Of a DNA stretch of 64,000 nt, positions 8,274 through 17,500 are shown piece by piece. A program made the position numbers and the translations under genes. The notes under the pieces were generated by a model. It made no database searches and was not told the origin of the DNA. It saw nothing but the letters and a program-made list of their open reading frames with translations. The number at the start of each line of letters is the position of its first letter. Position 1 is the first letter of the stretch. The stretch is from CAYZJV01 sp964482325 (GTDB taxonomy: Bacteria > Spirochaetota > Spirochaetia > Sphaerochaetales > Sphaerochaetaceae), in assembly GCA_964482325.1 (NCBI GenBank), contig CAYZXD010000007.1:1-64000 (forward strand), read 5' to 3'.

Positions 8274-9612
8274 ACTGGGACTCCCCATAATTGCAATAAT
8301 TGGACGACCCAATGTGGGAAAATCGACGCTGTTTAATCGGTTAATAAAAAAAAGACGGGCAATCACTGATGCCACTCCCGGAGTGACTCGTGATCCAATC
8401 CCCGAGCGATGGCTGCTTGGTAATCATCCGGTGCTGTTAGTGGACAGCGGTGGGGTGAAATTGGATCAGGAGGGGTTGGACTTTCTTGTCACCAAACGAA
8501 GCCTCGGACTGCTTGAGATTGCCGATGCAATTGTTCTTTTGATGGACTGTACTGAAGTCACTTCCGAAGATGAGATGCTCGTGGAAACACTGCGTCCGTA
8601 TACCGAAAAAGTGATCCTTGCCGTGAACAAGATAGATGATCCGGTTCGCGATGATCTGATCTGGGATTATTATCGGTATGGGTATGAACGGGTGATCGGA
8701 TTATCTTCAGCTCACGGACTTGGTATTGATACGCTTGAGGAATCTTTGCTCTCAATGCTGAAGATGGAAGAGCAGGAGGAAGCTCCCGATGAAGAGCACC
8801 GCGTTCGTATAGCTGTATTGGGAAAGCCCAATACCGGAAAGTCAACGCTGACCAATCTCCTTACCGGTAAAAGCACCTCAATTGTCAGTGAGATCCCCGG
8901 TACTACACGAGATGTCATTATGGGTGATTTCTCTTATAAGGGAACCAGCTACACGATTCTCGACACTGCGGGTATCAGGAGAAAGAGTAAAGTCGAGGAT
9001 GATGTCGAATATTACTCGGTGAATCGGGCAATTAAAACGATTGACGAGGCTGATGTTGTTCTCCTCATGATTGATGTAACCACGGGATTAGTTGAACAGG
9101 ATAAGAAGATTGCTCAACTTATTGTCCGGCGTGGGAAAGGTGTGGTGCTCGTTTTCAATAAGATAGATCTTCTTGATGGTGTGGAAAATCAGCTGGAGGC
9201 GATTAAAGATCGTGCCAGATTCCTATTTCCCATCCTCTCTTTTGCTCCTATTGTACCGATCAGTGCTATCGAAGCTGTGGATGTGGAGAAGTTACTGGAT
9301 TGCGTATGGTCGATATGGCGACAGCTTAACAAGCGCATCGAGACTGCTCAGCTGAACAACTTTTTATCGGATTGGTCAGAAGCATATCAACCGCCGAGAG
9401 GAACCCGGGGTCACTTTAAGGTGTACTACGGGACGCAGGTAAGCGCCCCTCCGGTACGGTTTTTATTCTTTGTGAACCGGAAGAAGGACTTCCCTCAGGG
9501 GTATGTACAGTATTTGAAAAACTGTATTCGAAGAGATCTTGGATTTTCTCAGGTTCCCGTTGAAGTGGAGTTGAAGGAGAGGAGACGAAATACTCCTGCA
9601 AATCGGTTGTAA
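8242..9612 (+). CDS. der: Ribosome-assembly GTPase Der (EngA)
   Basis: Tandem-GTPase needed for 50S maturation, 456 residues. The first G domain has P-loop GRPNVGKST near residue 22 and NKID; the second has GKPNTGKST near 194, PGTTRD, DTAG and a second NKID. The C-terminal KH-like domain ends with RRNTPANRL. ATG 8242 lies 8 nt after TAAGGGA, inside the end of ptsI (32-nt overlap). Its stop codon shares a base with the next gene's ATG. Confidence 0.96.
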   Translation: MIDSETLSLRKLGLPIIAIIGRPNVGKSTLFNRLIKKRRAITDATPGVTRDPIPERWLLGNHPVLLVDSGGVKLDQEGLDFLVTKRSLGLLEIADAIVLLMDCTEVTSEDEMLVETLRPYTEKVILAVNKIDDPVRDDLIWDYYRYGYERVIGLSSAHGLGIDTLEESLLSMLKMEEQEEAPDEEHRVRIAVLGKPNTGKSTLTNLLTGKSTSIVSEIPGTTRDVIMGDFSYKGTSYTILDTAGIRRKSKVEDDVEYYSVNRAIKTIDEADVVLLMIDVTTGLVEQDKKIAQLIVRRGKGVVLVFNKIDLLDGVENQLEAIKDRARFLFPILSFAPIVPISAIEAVDVEKLLDCVWSIWRQLNKRIETAQLNNFLSDWSEAYQPPRGTRGHFKVYYGTQVSAPPVRFLFFVNRKKDFPQGYVQYLKNCIRRDLGFSQVPVEVELKERRRNTPANRL

Positions 9613-10337
9613 TGAAAATCAAAGTTGTTTGTTTTGATATCGATGGGACGATGTATCCGAAATGGATGACCAATTGGAAGTTGGTCCGGTCGTTGTTTCC
9701 TTCTCTTCGTCTTGCTTTGCAGAATCAGCGGTTTCGAAGATACATCAGAGAGCACCAAGAGGAGCTGACGGTTCCCCCATCGCGTGATGGCTTTCGACGT
9801 CGACAGGCGCTGTGGTTTTTGGGATCGGATGAACATCAGATCTCAGAGGGACGGATTGAGGAAGTACAAAGGCGGGTAGAGCACCAATTCTACAACCAGT
9901 GGCGGCATGCTTTCTCCCGCCTCCGACCGTTCAGGCACCTGCGTGAAGCACTCACCGCGTTGCATGATCAGGGGGTGAAAGTGGCTGCACTTTCCGATTT
10001 TCCCATCGAACAGAAACTTGTAGCACTGGGGGTGGATGACTTGATCGACTGGTCAGCTTGTACCGAGGAATCGGGATATCTCAAACCGCACCCATCCCCC
10101 TTTTTAATGGTTTGTTCTGCGTTAGCGGTACCCTGTGATGAAGTTCTGTATGTGGGGGACAGTTATCACAAAGATATTGAGGGAGCTGCACAGGTAGGCA
10201 TGCGGACGGCCCTGATAGACCCGTCTATCACTTCAGAAAAACGGCGACGGGCTAAGGCTGCAGTCTGTATGAAGGCTGATACGATTTTTTCTGATTATCG
10301 GGAATTTATGGAGCGTATTCCGGAAATGCTCCATTAG
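9612..10337 (+). CDS. HAD-superfamily hydrolase
   Basis: 241 residues. HAD motif I DXDGT is present as FDIDGTMYP (nucleophile Asp about 10), motif II in ALSDFPIEQK, a Lys in GYLKPHP and motif IV in YVGDSYHKDIEGA. The ~90-residue cap between motifs I and II is Arg/Phe-rich. The substrate cannot be predicted. The ATG overlaps the der stop (TAATG), so it is translationally coupled to der. Next gene starts 9 nt downstream. Confidence 0.85.
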   Translation: MKIKVVCFDIDGTMYPKWMTNWKLVRSLFPSLRLALQNQRFRRYIREHQEELTVPPSRDGFRRRQALWFLGSDEHQISEGRIEEVQRRVEHQFYNQWRHAFSRLRPFRHLREALTALHDQGVKVAALSDFPIEQKLVALGVDDLIDWSACTEESGYLKPHPSPFLMVCSALAVPCDEVLYVGDSYHKDIEGAAQVGMRTALIDPSITSEKRRRAKAAVCMKADTIFSDYREFMERIPEMLH

Positions 10338-10346
10338 GGGGTTGTT

Positions 10347-11615
10347 ATGTGGGAAATGGTTCCGATCGTACTTTCCATCGTATTGTTTCTTATTACACTG
10401 ATTATTATCGGTACGCTACGCCGCGCCGATAAACAAAGCAGGAAGCTTGAAATCATGCGGCAATATGTCGGGCAGTATATTTCTGAAGTGAAAAATACCG
10501 AGACAAAACTGCATGAAACGATTGCGGATGTAGAGGGGCGGCTTTCTACCAGTCGCGACGAGATGGAAAGACTGGTTTCCCAAATAGTCAAAGAACGAGA
10601 GACTCTCTTTGCCCATTCTGAGGATCTTGAACAGCTGCAAACTACGTTAGTTTCTTATCGTGATGCACTCAATCAGTTGAAAAGTATGACCGAAAGAGCA
10701 GAAACCCGTACCCGACAGGTAAAAGATGAAGTGTTGACCGTACAACAAGTGCATCATACCATTGAACAAAGTCTCACCGAGATTGCTGAATCAGAGGAAG
10801 GACTCACGCAATTACAGCAACGGCTTGACCATGCAGTTGCACAGCATGCCGCACGTCTTGATGAGCAATTGGAAGCCTCTGTTGCTGAAGCTAAAGTGAA
10901 AATAGATTCCCTGCTTGATGATTCTTTAAACCATACCGATGCAACATTCCAGACCATGATCACTACCGTGCAAGCTTTCCTGAGAGAATTGAATAATCGT
11001 ACTGAAGTTCTTGAAACGGCAGTGAAACGTCTCACCACAGTCTCTTTGGAATCGATGAACACACTTTCTGAACAGATTGAGAAAACGAAAGATCAACTTG
11101 CCCAACGAGATGAATCACTGGAAGAGCTCAGCAGGAAGCGGGAAGAACTGGAAGGAATGGTTGCTTCTCTTACTGAAGAAAAAGAGGAGCTGGAACAACA
11201 GGTAGCTTCAGCTGAACAGGTTATGGTGGAAAAGAAACAGGATTTGAAGGAAATCAACGATGAACTGGATCTTGCCCTTGCAGAACGACAGCGAATGCTT
11301 GAAGAAGAAGAACAAAAAGAACTTCAACGGAAGGTACAACTCGATGATCCCGATCTTGCAGCAGAAGCTGAAGTTGAATTTGACGATGTGGTCCCACTTT
11401 TCACCCTTGATGAGAACCCTGAAGAACTTGAGGCTGAGACTGAGATGCAGCTTACATTAGTAGATGATTCTGAACAGAATGAAGAACCCGAACTGGACGA
11501 TGAATCTGAGTTGGACGATGAATCTGAAGAACCGCATCGCAAGCGTCGTGAACCTATCCACTATGAACTTGATGAAGATGAAGAAGAAATTATCCTTGAT
11601 GATGATGAAGAATGA
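10347..11615 (+). CDS. SpiroCoCo-like membrane-anchored coiled-coil protein
   Basis: 422 residues. An N-terminal membrane helix (MVPIVLSIVLFLITLIIIGTL) is followed by about 270 residues of heptad-rich coiled coil (ERAETRTRQVKDEV, LEELSRKREELEG, LTEEKEELEQQVAS) and an acidic, disordered tail with a repeated ELDDESE unit. The layout resembles the spirochaete-specific SpiroCoCo coiled-coil family, whose role is uncharacterised but probably structural. It follows the HAD gene by 9 nt. The scaffold gap lies 76 nt after its stop. Confidence 0.7.
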   Translation: MWEMVPIVLSIVLFLITLIIIGTLRRADKQSRKLEIMRQYVGQYISEVKNTETKLHETIADVEGRLSTSRDEMERLVSQIVKERETLFAHSEDLEQLQTTLVSYRDALNQLKSMTERAETRTRQVKDEVLTVQQVHHTIEQSLTEIAESEEGLTQLQQRLDHAVAQHAARLDEQLEASVAEAKVKIDSLLDDSLNHTDATFQTMITTVQAFLRELNNRTEVLETAVKRLTTVSLESMNTLSEQIEKTKDQLAQRDESLEELSRKREELEGMVASLTEEKEELEQQVASAEQVMVEKKQDLKEINDELDLALAERQRMLEEEEQKELQRKVQLDDPDLAAEAEVEFDDVVPLFTLDENPEELEAETEMQLTLVDDSEQNEEPELDDESELDDESEEPHRKRREPIHYELDEDEEEIILDDDEE

Positions 11616-11636
11616 TTTGCAGGTATTGCCTCGTCC

Positions 11637-11691
11637 GATTTCTCTGTGATACAGTCCACAAGTACCGAGGAATCGGCAAAATTGTGAAGGC
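11637..11691 (+). repeat. 55-bp duplicated contig end, left copy
   Basis: The 55 bases just before the N run are identical to the 55 bases just after it. This is the pattern left by two contigs that end on the same assembly k-mer. Inside it, AGGAATCGG (11668-11676) can pair, with one G-U pair, with CCGATTTCT (11635-11643). Confidence 0.95.
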
Positions 11692-11791
11692 NNNNNNNNN
11701 NNNNNNNNNNNNNNNNNNNNNNNNNNNNNNNNNNNNNNNNNNNNNNNNNNNNNNNNNNNNNNNNNNNNNNNNNNNNNNNNNNNNNNNNNNN
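11692..11791. other. Scaffold gap of 100 N
   Basis: Exactly 100 Ns, the placeholder length used for gaps of unknown size. The real distance may be zero or larger. Confidence 0.98.
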
Positions 11792-11846
11792 GATTTCTCT
11801 GTGATACAGTCCACAAGTACCGAGGAATCGGCAAAATTGTGAAGGC
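11792..11846 (+). repeat. 55-bp duplicated contig end, right copy
   Basis: Exact copy of 11637-11691. It is followed at once by seven T (11847-11853). If the two copies are one in the genome, GCCT at 11628-11631 and AGGC at the end of the element could close a terminator-like structure in front of this T run. Confidence 0.95.
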
Positions 11847-11865
11847 TTTTTTTCTACCCGCCGAA

Positions 11866-11888
11866 AACCGGTGCGCAGCGCAACGGTT
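11866..11888 (+). promoter_or_regulatory. Stem-loop in the pyrG leader
   Basis: AACCG (11866-11870) pairs with CGGTT (11884-11888); after one G-A mismatch the inner TGCG/CGCA pairing continues around a 3-nt loop. No T run follows, so it is not an ordinary terminator. It lies 67 nt before the pyrG ATG. Function unknown. Confidence 0.4.
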
Positions 11889-11955
11889 GGCAGGCATCCC
11901 CAAATAGTATATCTGCTAGCCTTGTGAAATCCTGAAATACGGGAGAGGGTAGGCT

Positions 11956-13569
11956 ATGGCTAAATTCATTTTTGTAACTGGTGGAGTAGTCTCTTCACTT
12001 GGGAAGGGGATTACTGCGGCTTCTTTGGGGTGTCTGCTCAAGAGTCGCGGCTTTTCTGTCACGGTATTAAAATTTGATCCGTACATCAATTTTGACCCGG
12101 GTACCATGAGTCCATATCAGCATGGTGAGGTCTTTGTGACCGATGATGGTGCTGAGACTGACCTTGACCTCGGACATTATGAGCGATTCCTCGATATTTC
12201 CATCGGGAAACAGAATAATGTAACAGCAGGAAAAATCTATTGGTCAGTTATTCAAAAAGAGAGACAGGGCGAATTCTTAGGTGGTACGGTTCAGGTCATC
12301 CCCCACATTACCAATGAAATTAAAAGCAGGCTATTTGCCGTTGCAGAATCGAGTAAGGCTGATATCGTGCTTGTTGAGATCGGCGGAACAGTAGGTGACA
12401 TAGAGAGTCAGCCGTTCCTTGAAGCAATACGACAGATGAAGCGTGATTTAGGTAAACAGGACACCTTATATCTTCATGTTACGTTGGTTCCGTACATAGC
12501 AGCAGCAGGAGAGCTGAAGACTAAACCGACTCAGCACAGTGTAAAAGAGTTGCGGGGTATCGGTATTCATCCCGATTTTATTATCTGTCGTTCCGATCGA
12601 CCGCTTCCTGATGGTATGCAAGAGAAGATTGCTATGTTCTGTGATGTTGACCTTGAAGCAGTGATTCCCAATCCGGATCTTCCCTCTATCTATGAAGTTC
12701 CCTTACTCTTTGAGCAGGAAAATCTTGATTTACTTGTGCTCAGACGACTGGGGCTGGAATCCCGTTCCCGTCATATGGAGAAATGGCATGCGATGGTGGA
12801 AAATCGCAGACATCCAGCGAGAAAAATTCGCATTGCCCTGGCAGGAAAATATGTGGAACTTGCAGATGCCTATATCAGTGTTACTGAAGCGTTGCACCAT
12901 GGGGGGATGTTTCACCAAACGCAGATAGAATTGGTTAAACTGGACACCGAAGAGATCGAAACTGCCAGTGATGAGCAACTCAGTCGTATATGCTCTGGGA
13001 TCAGCGGTATTGTAGTCCCCGGTGGATTTGGATTACGTGGTATTGAGGGAAAAATTCGTATCATTCAGTATGCACGAGAACATCGCATCCCATTTTTTGG
13101 TCTTTGTCTGGGTATGCAGTGTGCCGTGTCGGAATTTGCCCGTCATGTAGCACACCTGGAAGATGCTTCCAGTTCTGAGTGGTATCCCGGTACTGCTTAT
13201 CCAGTTGTTGATTTGATGAGTGATCAAAAAGATGTGGATCTTGGAGGTACGATGCGATTGGGAAGCTATCCTTGTGCGATAGCAGATACCGATACGCTGT
13301 TATACCGTGCATATGGCAGTAACGCCATTGAAGAACGACATCGACACCGATATGAATTCAACAATGCCTATCGAGAAGTCTTGCAGAAATCAGGATTGCG
13401 ATTATCGGGTCTTTCTCCCGATGGGAAATTGGTTGAAGCCGTAGAGTTACCCGATCACCCATGGTTCGTCGGTGTTCAGTACCATCCGGAGTTTAAAAGT
13501 CGGCCAGGTAATCCGCATCCGTTATTCAGAGATTTTATTCAAGCTGCAATTTCTATCACGGGAGCTTAA
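11956..13569 (+). CDS. pyrG: CTP synthase
   Basis: Makes CTP from UTP, ATP and glutamine; 537 residues, full length. The synthetase domain begins FIFVTGGVVSSLGKGI and contains GGTVGDIESQPFLEAIRQ. The glutamine amidotransferase domain shows GGFGLRG, the nucleophile Cys in FFGLCLGMQCAV and the catalytic His-Glu in VQYHPEFKSRP. A GGGAGAGGG precedes the ATG. It stands alone: the upstream gap and the downstream 142-nt spacer isolate it. Confidence 0.97.
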   Translation: MAKFIFVTGGVVSSLGKGITAASLGCLLKSRGFSVTVLKFDPYINFDPGTMSPYQHGEVFVTDDGAETDLDLGHYERFLDISIGKQNNVTAGKIYWSVIQKERQGEFLGGTVQVIPHITNEIKSRLFAVAESSKADIVLVEIGGTVGDIESQPFLEAIRQMKRDLGKQDTLYLHVTLVPYIAAAGELKTKPTQHSVKELRGIGIHPDFIICRSDRPLPDGMQEKIAMFCDVDLEAVIPNPDLPSIYEVPLLFEQENLDLLVLRRLGLESRSRHMEKWHAMVENRRHPARKIRIALAGKYVELADAYISVTEALHHGGMFHQTQIELVKLDTEEIETASDEQLSRICSGISGIVVPGGFGLRGIEGKIRIIQYAREHRIPFFGLCLGMQCAVSEFARHVAHLEDASSSEWYPGTAYPVVDLMSDQKDVDLGGTMRLGSYPCAIADTDTLLYRAYGSNAIEERHRHRYEFNNAYREVLQKSGLRLSGLSPDGKLVEAVELPDHPWFVGVQYHPEFKSRPGNPHPLFRDFIQAAISITGA

Positions 13570-13588
13570 GAGAGTTTGTGTAAATCAC

Positions 13589-13618
13589 TTGACGGTTTTA
13601 ATTCAGAGTGAGTATGTT
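13589..13618 (+). promoter_or_regulatory. Possible promoter of grpE-dnaK-dnaJ
   Basis: TTGACG (13589-13594), 18-nt spacer, TATGTT (13613-13618), 93 nt before grpE. The spacing and -10 match the nifS promoter at 31002. No CIRCE inverted repeat and no hrcA gene are seen, so heat-shock control, if any, must be of another type. Confidence 0.4.
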
Positions 13619-13711
13619 TATGGGGACTGCCAGGGGTGGATGGCGGATCACACAAAAATTGTATGACCTCGTAGTATTGGCAGAAAATATGTATGTATAG
13701 ACGGGATTGAT

Positions 13712-14341
13712 ATGAGTAAAAAAGAGAAGAAAGAAAAAACAGCACAAACTGCAGTCCCTGAAGATGTTCAGGATCGTGAATCTATGCAGAAAAGTGAAAT
13801 GCAGCATGAGGCAGTACTGACTTCTGAGCAACCGCAGGAGGAAACTCTCTCGCCACAGGAGGCAAGAATTTTGGAATTGGAAGCAGAAGTGGATCGACTT
13901 ACGCGAGAGGTGACCTCAGAGAAAGAACAATACATGCGGAAAGCCGCTGATATGGATAATTACCGTAAGCGGTTGATTCGTGAAAAAGAGACCGCAGTAC
14001 AGTTTGCCAATGAACGCCTGTTGAATGACCTCATTCCTATCCTCGATGACTTTGATCGGGCAGTTGAAGCAGTTTCTCAAGCTCAGGATGTGCAATCCTA
14101 TGCGAACGGCATCGAACTGATCAGAAAACAGTTGTTGGAGATGCTGAACAGAAACTGGGGTCTGAAACGGATGGATAATATTGTCGGAGAGGAGTTCTCT
14201 CCCCATGAACATGAAGCAATGATGATGGAAGAGAGCGATGCGTATGATACTGAGACCGTTCTTGCCGAATTGCAAAAGGGTTATTATCTTCATGACAGGG
14301 TGTTGAGAACCGCTAAGGTAAAGGTTGGCAAGCCTCAGTAA
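13712..14341 (+). CDS. grpE: Nucleotide exchange factor GrpE
   Basis: Drives ADP release from DnaK. 209 residues: a charged, low-complexity N-terminus (about 1-50), a long helical dimerisation region (RILELEAEVDRLTREV), then the conserved MRKAADMDNYRKRLIREKE block and a C-terminal beta domain (EEFSPHEHEAMMMEES, TVLAELQKGYYLHDRVLRTAKVKV). It precedes dnaK by 91 nt. The Shine-Dalgarno sequence is weak (GGGATTGAT ATG). Confidence 0.95.
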   Translation: MSKKEKKEKTAQTAVPEDVQDRESMQKSEMQHEAVLTSEQPQEETLSPQEARILELEAEVDRLTREVTSEKEQYMRKAADMDNYRKRLIREKETAVQFANERLLNDLIPILDDFDRAVEAVSQAQDVQSYANGIELIRKQLLEMLNRNWGLKRMDNIVGEEFSPHEHEAMMMEESDAYDTETVLAELQKGYYLHDRVLRTAKVKVGKPQ

Positions 14342-14432
14342 TACTTTTTATGCATACAATTGCAGGCATGGAACCGGATATAGTTTCTGCCTTGTGTACA
14401 AATGTTGATGGCAAATTTCAAGGAGAAGAACC

Positions 14433-16343
14433 ATGGGTAGAATAATAGGAATTGACTTAGGAACAACCAATTCATGTGTTGCAGTCATGGAAAATGGTGA
14501 CGCAACCGTAATTCAGAACGCAGAAGGGCAGAGAACCACCCCCTCGATTGTCGGTTTTACCGCAAAAGGTGAACGTCTGGTAGGACAACCTGCAAAGAAC
14601 CAGATTGTGACGAATGCGGAGAATACCGTATCGTCAATTAAACGATTTATGGGAAGACGGTTTGCTGAAGTTCCCTCAGAAATCAAGAAAGTCTCTTATA
14701 CTGTAAAGGCAGGACCGTCTGATGAAATTCGCGTTGTCATTCGTGATAAGGAGTTTTCACCACAGGAGATTTCAGCAGCAACTTTGCAGAAAATGAAGAA
14801 AACGGCTGAGGACTATCTCGGTGAAACCGTCACTGAAGCTGTTATCACCGTTCCCGCATACTTCAACGATGCACAGCGTCAGGCAACCAAGGATGCAGGG
14901 CGTATTGCAGGTCTGGATGTGAAACGTATCGTAAACGAGCCTACTGCAGCTGCTTTGGCATACGGACTTGGCAAGGATTCAAGTAAGGAGGAGAAGATAG
15001 CCGTGTACGACCTTGGTGGTGGTACGTTCGATATCTCGATTCTGGAACTTGGTGACGGAGTTTTTGAAGTAAAATCAACCAATGGTGATACTCACCTCGG
15101 TGGTGATGATTTCGATCAGGTAATCATTGATTGGCTCGTCGAAAGTTTCAAAAAGGATAGCGGAATCGATCTCTCTAAGGATAAGATGGCTTTGCAGCGA
15201 CTGAGAGAAGCTGCAGAGAAAGCTAAGATTGAGCTTTCCAGTACGAAGGATACCTCTATTAATCTGCCATACATTACTGCGGATGCGTCAGGGCCAAAAC
15301 ATCTCCAGATGGATCTTACCCGTGCACGGTTTGAACAGATGGTCTCATCTTTAGTGGAGCGAAGCCGAAAGCCGTGTCTCAATGCCTTAAAGGATGCTGG
15401 ACTTTCTCCGTCAGATATAGATGAAGTAATTCTCGTCGGTGGATCAACCCGTATTCCTGCTGTTCAGGCGATTGTAAAGGAAATTTTCCAGAAAGAGCCC
15501 CATAAGGGAGTGAATCCTGATGAAGTGGTTGCCATGGGAGCTGCTATTCAGGGTGGTATTCTTGGCGGAGATGTGAAAGATGTACTCTTGCTTGATGTCA
15601 CACCGCTTTCACTGGGAATTGAAACTCTTGGTGGTATTGCTACCAAGCTTATTGAACGGAATACGACTATTCCTACCCGTAAGAGCCAGATATTCTCAAC
15701 TGCAGCTGATGGACAGACGGCAGTCTCCATCCACGTACTGCAGGGTGAGCGTGAGATGGCAAGTCAGAACCGAACTCTCGGCAAGTTCGACCTTGTTGGT
15801 ATTCCGGCAGCTCCTCGAGGAGTTCCCCAGATTGAGGTTACTTTCGATATCGATGCAAACGGTATTGTACACGTAAGTGCAAAGGATCTCGGTACCGGGA
15901 AGGAACAGAAGATCCGGATTGAATCTTCTTCAGGACTTTCCGAGTCTGAAATTGAGAAGATGGTGAAGGAAGCGGAACTTCATGCGGAAGAGGATAAGAA
16001 AGAGCGTGAAAAGATCGAGGTGAGAAATGAAGCCGACAGTCTGCTCTATTCGACTGAAAAGTCTCTGAAAGACTATGGTGATAAAATCTCAGCCGAGGAA
16101 AAATCTCAGATTGAGAGCGCTATGGAAGAGCTGAAGAGTGCTATGGCATCCGACTCTGTCGAAGAGATCAAGGCAAAAACCGAAGCCCTTCAGCAGGCAG
16201 CTTATAAGCTTGCAGAAGAGATGTATAAAGCAACTGCGGCTCAGCAGGGTGCAGAACAAGATGAAGCATCTGATACCGCTGGTACCGCACAGCAGGCTAA
16301 AGACGATGGGGTGGAAGACGCCGACTACGAAGTAGTAGACTAA
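14433..16343 (+). CDS. dnaK: Molecular chaperone DnaK (Hsp70)
   Basis: ATP-dependent chaperone, 636 residues. The nucleotide-binding domain has IGIDLGTTNSCVAV, VYDLGGGTFDISIL, NEPTAAALAYGL and ILVGGSTRIPAVQ. The linker DVLLLDVTPLSLGIETLGG leads to the substrate-binding domain; the helical lid carries an Ala/Gln-rich segment and ends in EDADYEVVD. AAGGAGAAG lies 4 nt before the ATG. grpE is upstream and dnaJ 30 nt downstream. Confidence 0.98.
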   Translation: MGRIIGIDLGTTNSCVAVMENGDATVIQNAEGQRTTPSIVGFTAKGERLVGQPAKNQIVTNAENTVSSIKRFMGRRFAEVPSEIKKVSYTVKAGPSDEIRVVIRDKEFSPQEISAATLQKMKKTAEDYLGETVTEAVITVPAYFNDAQRQATKDAGRIAGLDVKRIVNEPTAAALAYGLGKDSSKEEKIAVYDLGGGTFDISILELGDGVFEVKSTNGDTHLGGDDFDQVIIDWLVESFKKDSGIDLSKDKMALQRLREAAEKAKIELSSTKDTSINLPYITADASGPKHLQMDLTRARFEQMVSSLVERSRKPCLNALKDAGLSPSDIDEVILVGGSTRIPAVQAIVKEIFQKEPHKGVNPDEVVAMGAAIQGGILGGDVKDVLLLDVTPLSLGIETLGGIATKLIERNTTIPTRKSQIFSTAADGQTAVSIHVLQGEREMASQNRTLGKFDLVGIPAAPRGVPQIEVTFDIDANGIVHVSAKDLGTGKEQKIRIESSSGLSESEIEKMVKEAELHAEEDKKEREKIEVRNEADSLLYSTEKSLKDYGDKISAEEKSQIESAMEELKSAMASDSVEEIKAKTEALQQAAYKLAEEMYKATAAQQGAEQDEASDTAGTAQQAKDDGVEDADYEVVD

Positions 16344-16373
16344 TTGAATCTGTACTGAAGGAAGTGTTGCACC

Positions 16374-17492
16374 GTGGCAAAACGTGATTATTACGAAGTC
16401 CTAGGAGTTTCGAAAGGAGCTTCTCAGGAAGAGATCAAAAAAGCCTACCGCAAATTGGCTGTGGCGAATCACCCGGATAAGAATCCGGGTGACAAGGCAG
16501 CTGAAGAGCGGTTCAAAGAAGCCAGCGAAGCCTACGAAGTATTAAGTAACGAACAGAAACGACAAGCCTATGATCAGTATGGATTCGCAGGAGTTGACTC
16601 TAACGGTGCACAGGATTTTTCAAACGTGTATCGGGATTTCAGTGATCTGTTTGGAGGAGGTTTCGGAGACATCTTCGGTTCCTTCTTCGGCGGGGGCGGT
16701 GGAGGCCGCTCCTCCGGTTCACGAGGTCCCGCTGTTGGTTCAAGCTTACGGTATGATGTGGAAATTGACTTCAAGGAAGCGGTATTCGGTACAAAAGTAG
16801 ATGTATCCTATACCCATCAGGTTCACTGCGAAGTCTGTCATGGAACCGGGGAGAAAAGCGGATCAGGAAAGAAAATCTGTCCTACCTGTAATGGTGTCGG
16901 TCAGGTGCGGAGAAATTCCGGGTTCTTTTCCATTGCCTCAACCTGTCCCACATGCGGCGGGGAAGGGAGAATCTCTGAGGATCCCTGTACCGAGTGCCAT
17001 GGTACTGGTCTGATGCGTAAGAAGCAGAAGCTGAAAGTCACCATACCTGCCGGTGTTGATACCGGAAACAGAATTTCCATCTCGGGTATGGGTGATGCCG
17101 GACCGAATGGTGGTCCCTCCGGTGATTTGTTTGTGTATGTGAATGTACGACCCCACCCGTATTTTGAACGTTCAGGAAATGATTTATACTGTCAGATACC
17201 GATATCTTTCACCCAAGCCGCCCTTGGTGCGGACATTGAGGTGATGACGATTGATGATGTGCGGGTTAAAGTAGCCATCCCTTCCGGTACTCAGAATGGG
17301 AAGGTGTTGCGCCTGCGAAATCGGGGTGTGCCAAAACTCAGAGCATCACTCGATCAACGGGGAGATCAGTATATCAAGCTGGTGGTTGAAACCCCGCGCA
17401 AACCCAACCGTGAAGCAAAAAAACTGCTCAAGGAACTTGCAGAGGTGCTGGGTGAAAATACACGGCCAGAGCCGGTTCCCTTTGACGACTAG
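16374..17492 (+). CDS. dnaJ: Co-chaperone DnaJ (Hsp40)
   Basis: Stimulates DnaK ATPase; 372 residues from a GTG start preceded by GAAGGAAG. The J domain has the HPD triad (NHPDKNPGD), then a Gly/Phe region (FGGGFGDIFGSFFGGGGGG), four zinc-finger repeats (CEVCHGTG, CPTCNGVG, CPTCGGEG, CTECHGTG) and the C-terminal substrate domain. All expected elements are intact. rlmB follows 8 nt later. Confidence 0.97.
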   Translation: MAKRDYYEVLGVSKGASQEEIKKAYRKLAVANHPDKNPGDKAAEERFKEASEAYEVLSNEQKRQAYDQYGFAGVDSNGAQDFSNVYRDFSDLFGGGFGDIFGSFFGGGGGGRSSGSRGPAVGSSLRYDVEIDFKEAVFGTKVDVSYTHQVHCEVCHGTGEKSGSGKKICPTCNGVGQVRRNSGFFSIASTCPTCGGEGRISEDPCTECHGTGLMRKKQKLKVTIPAGVDTGNRISISGMGDAGPNGGPSGDLFVYVNVRPHPYFERSGNDLYCQIPISFTQAALGADIEVMTIDDVRVKVAIPSGTQNGKVLRLRNRGVPKLRASLDQRGDQYIKLVVETPRKPNREAKKLLKELAEVLGENTRPEPVPFDD

Positions 17493-17500
17493 GAGATTTC

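Larger units (their letters stand above)
11616..11955. other. Intergenic stretch interrupted by an assembly gap
   Basis: No credible gene lies between the coiled-coil gene and pyrG. The stretch holds 76 nt of left flank, 100 N (11692-11791), and 164 nt of right flank. The flanks share an exact 55-bp end. Translated frames that cross the Ns are artefacts. Confidence 0.9.

Noticed and set aside
10058..10078. 15-base match between the HAD gene (GTACCGAGGAATCGG) and the 55-bp repeat
   Set aside because: A lone short match inside a coding region; likely chance.
11480..11530. Repeated ELDDESE units at the end of the coiled-coil gene as a tandem DNA repeat
   Set aside because: Only two imperfect copies in a low-complexity acidic tail; not a distinct element.
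11457..11903. Frames that translate across the N run, including repeated segments on both strands
   Set aside because: Their middle is undetermined and the repeated ends come from the duplicated contig ends.
13570..13711. Search for a CIRCE element upstream of grpE
   Set aside because: No TTAGCACTC-N9-GAGTGCTAA-type repeat was found.
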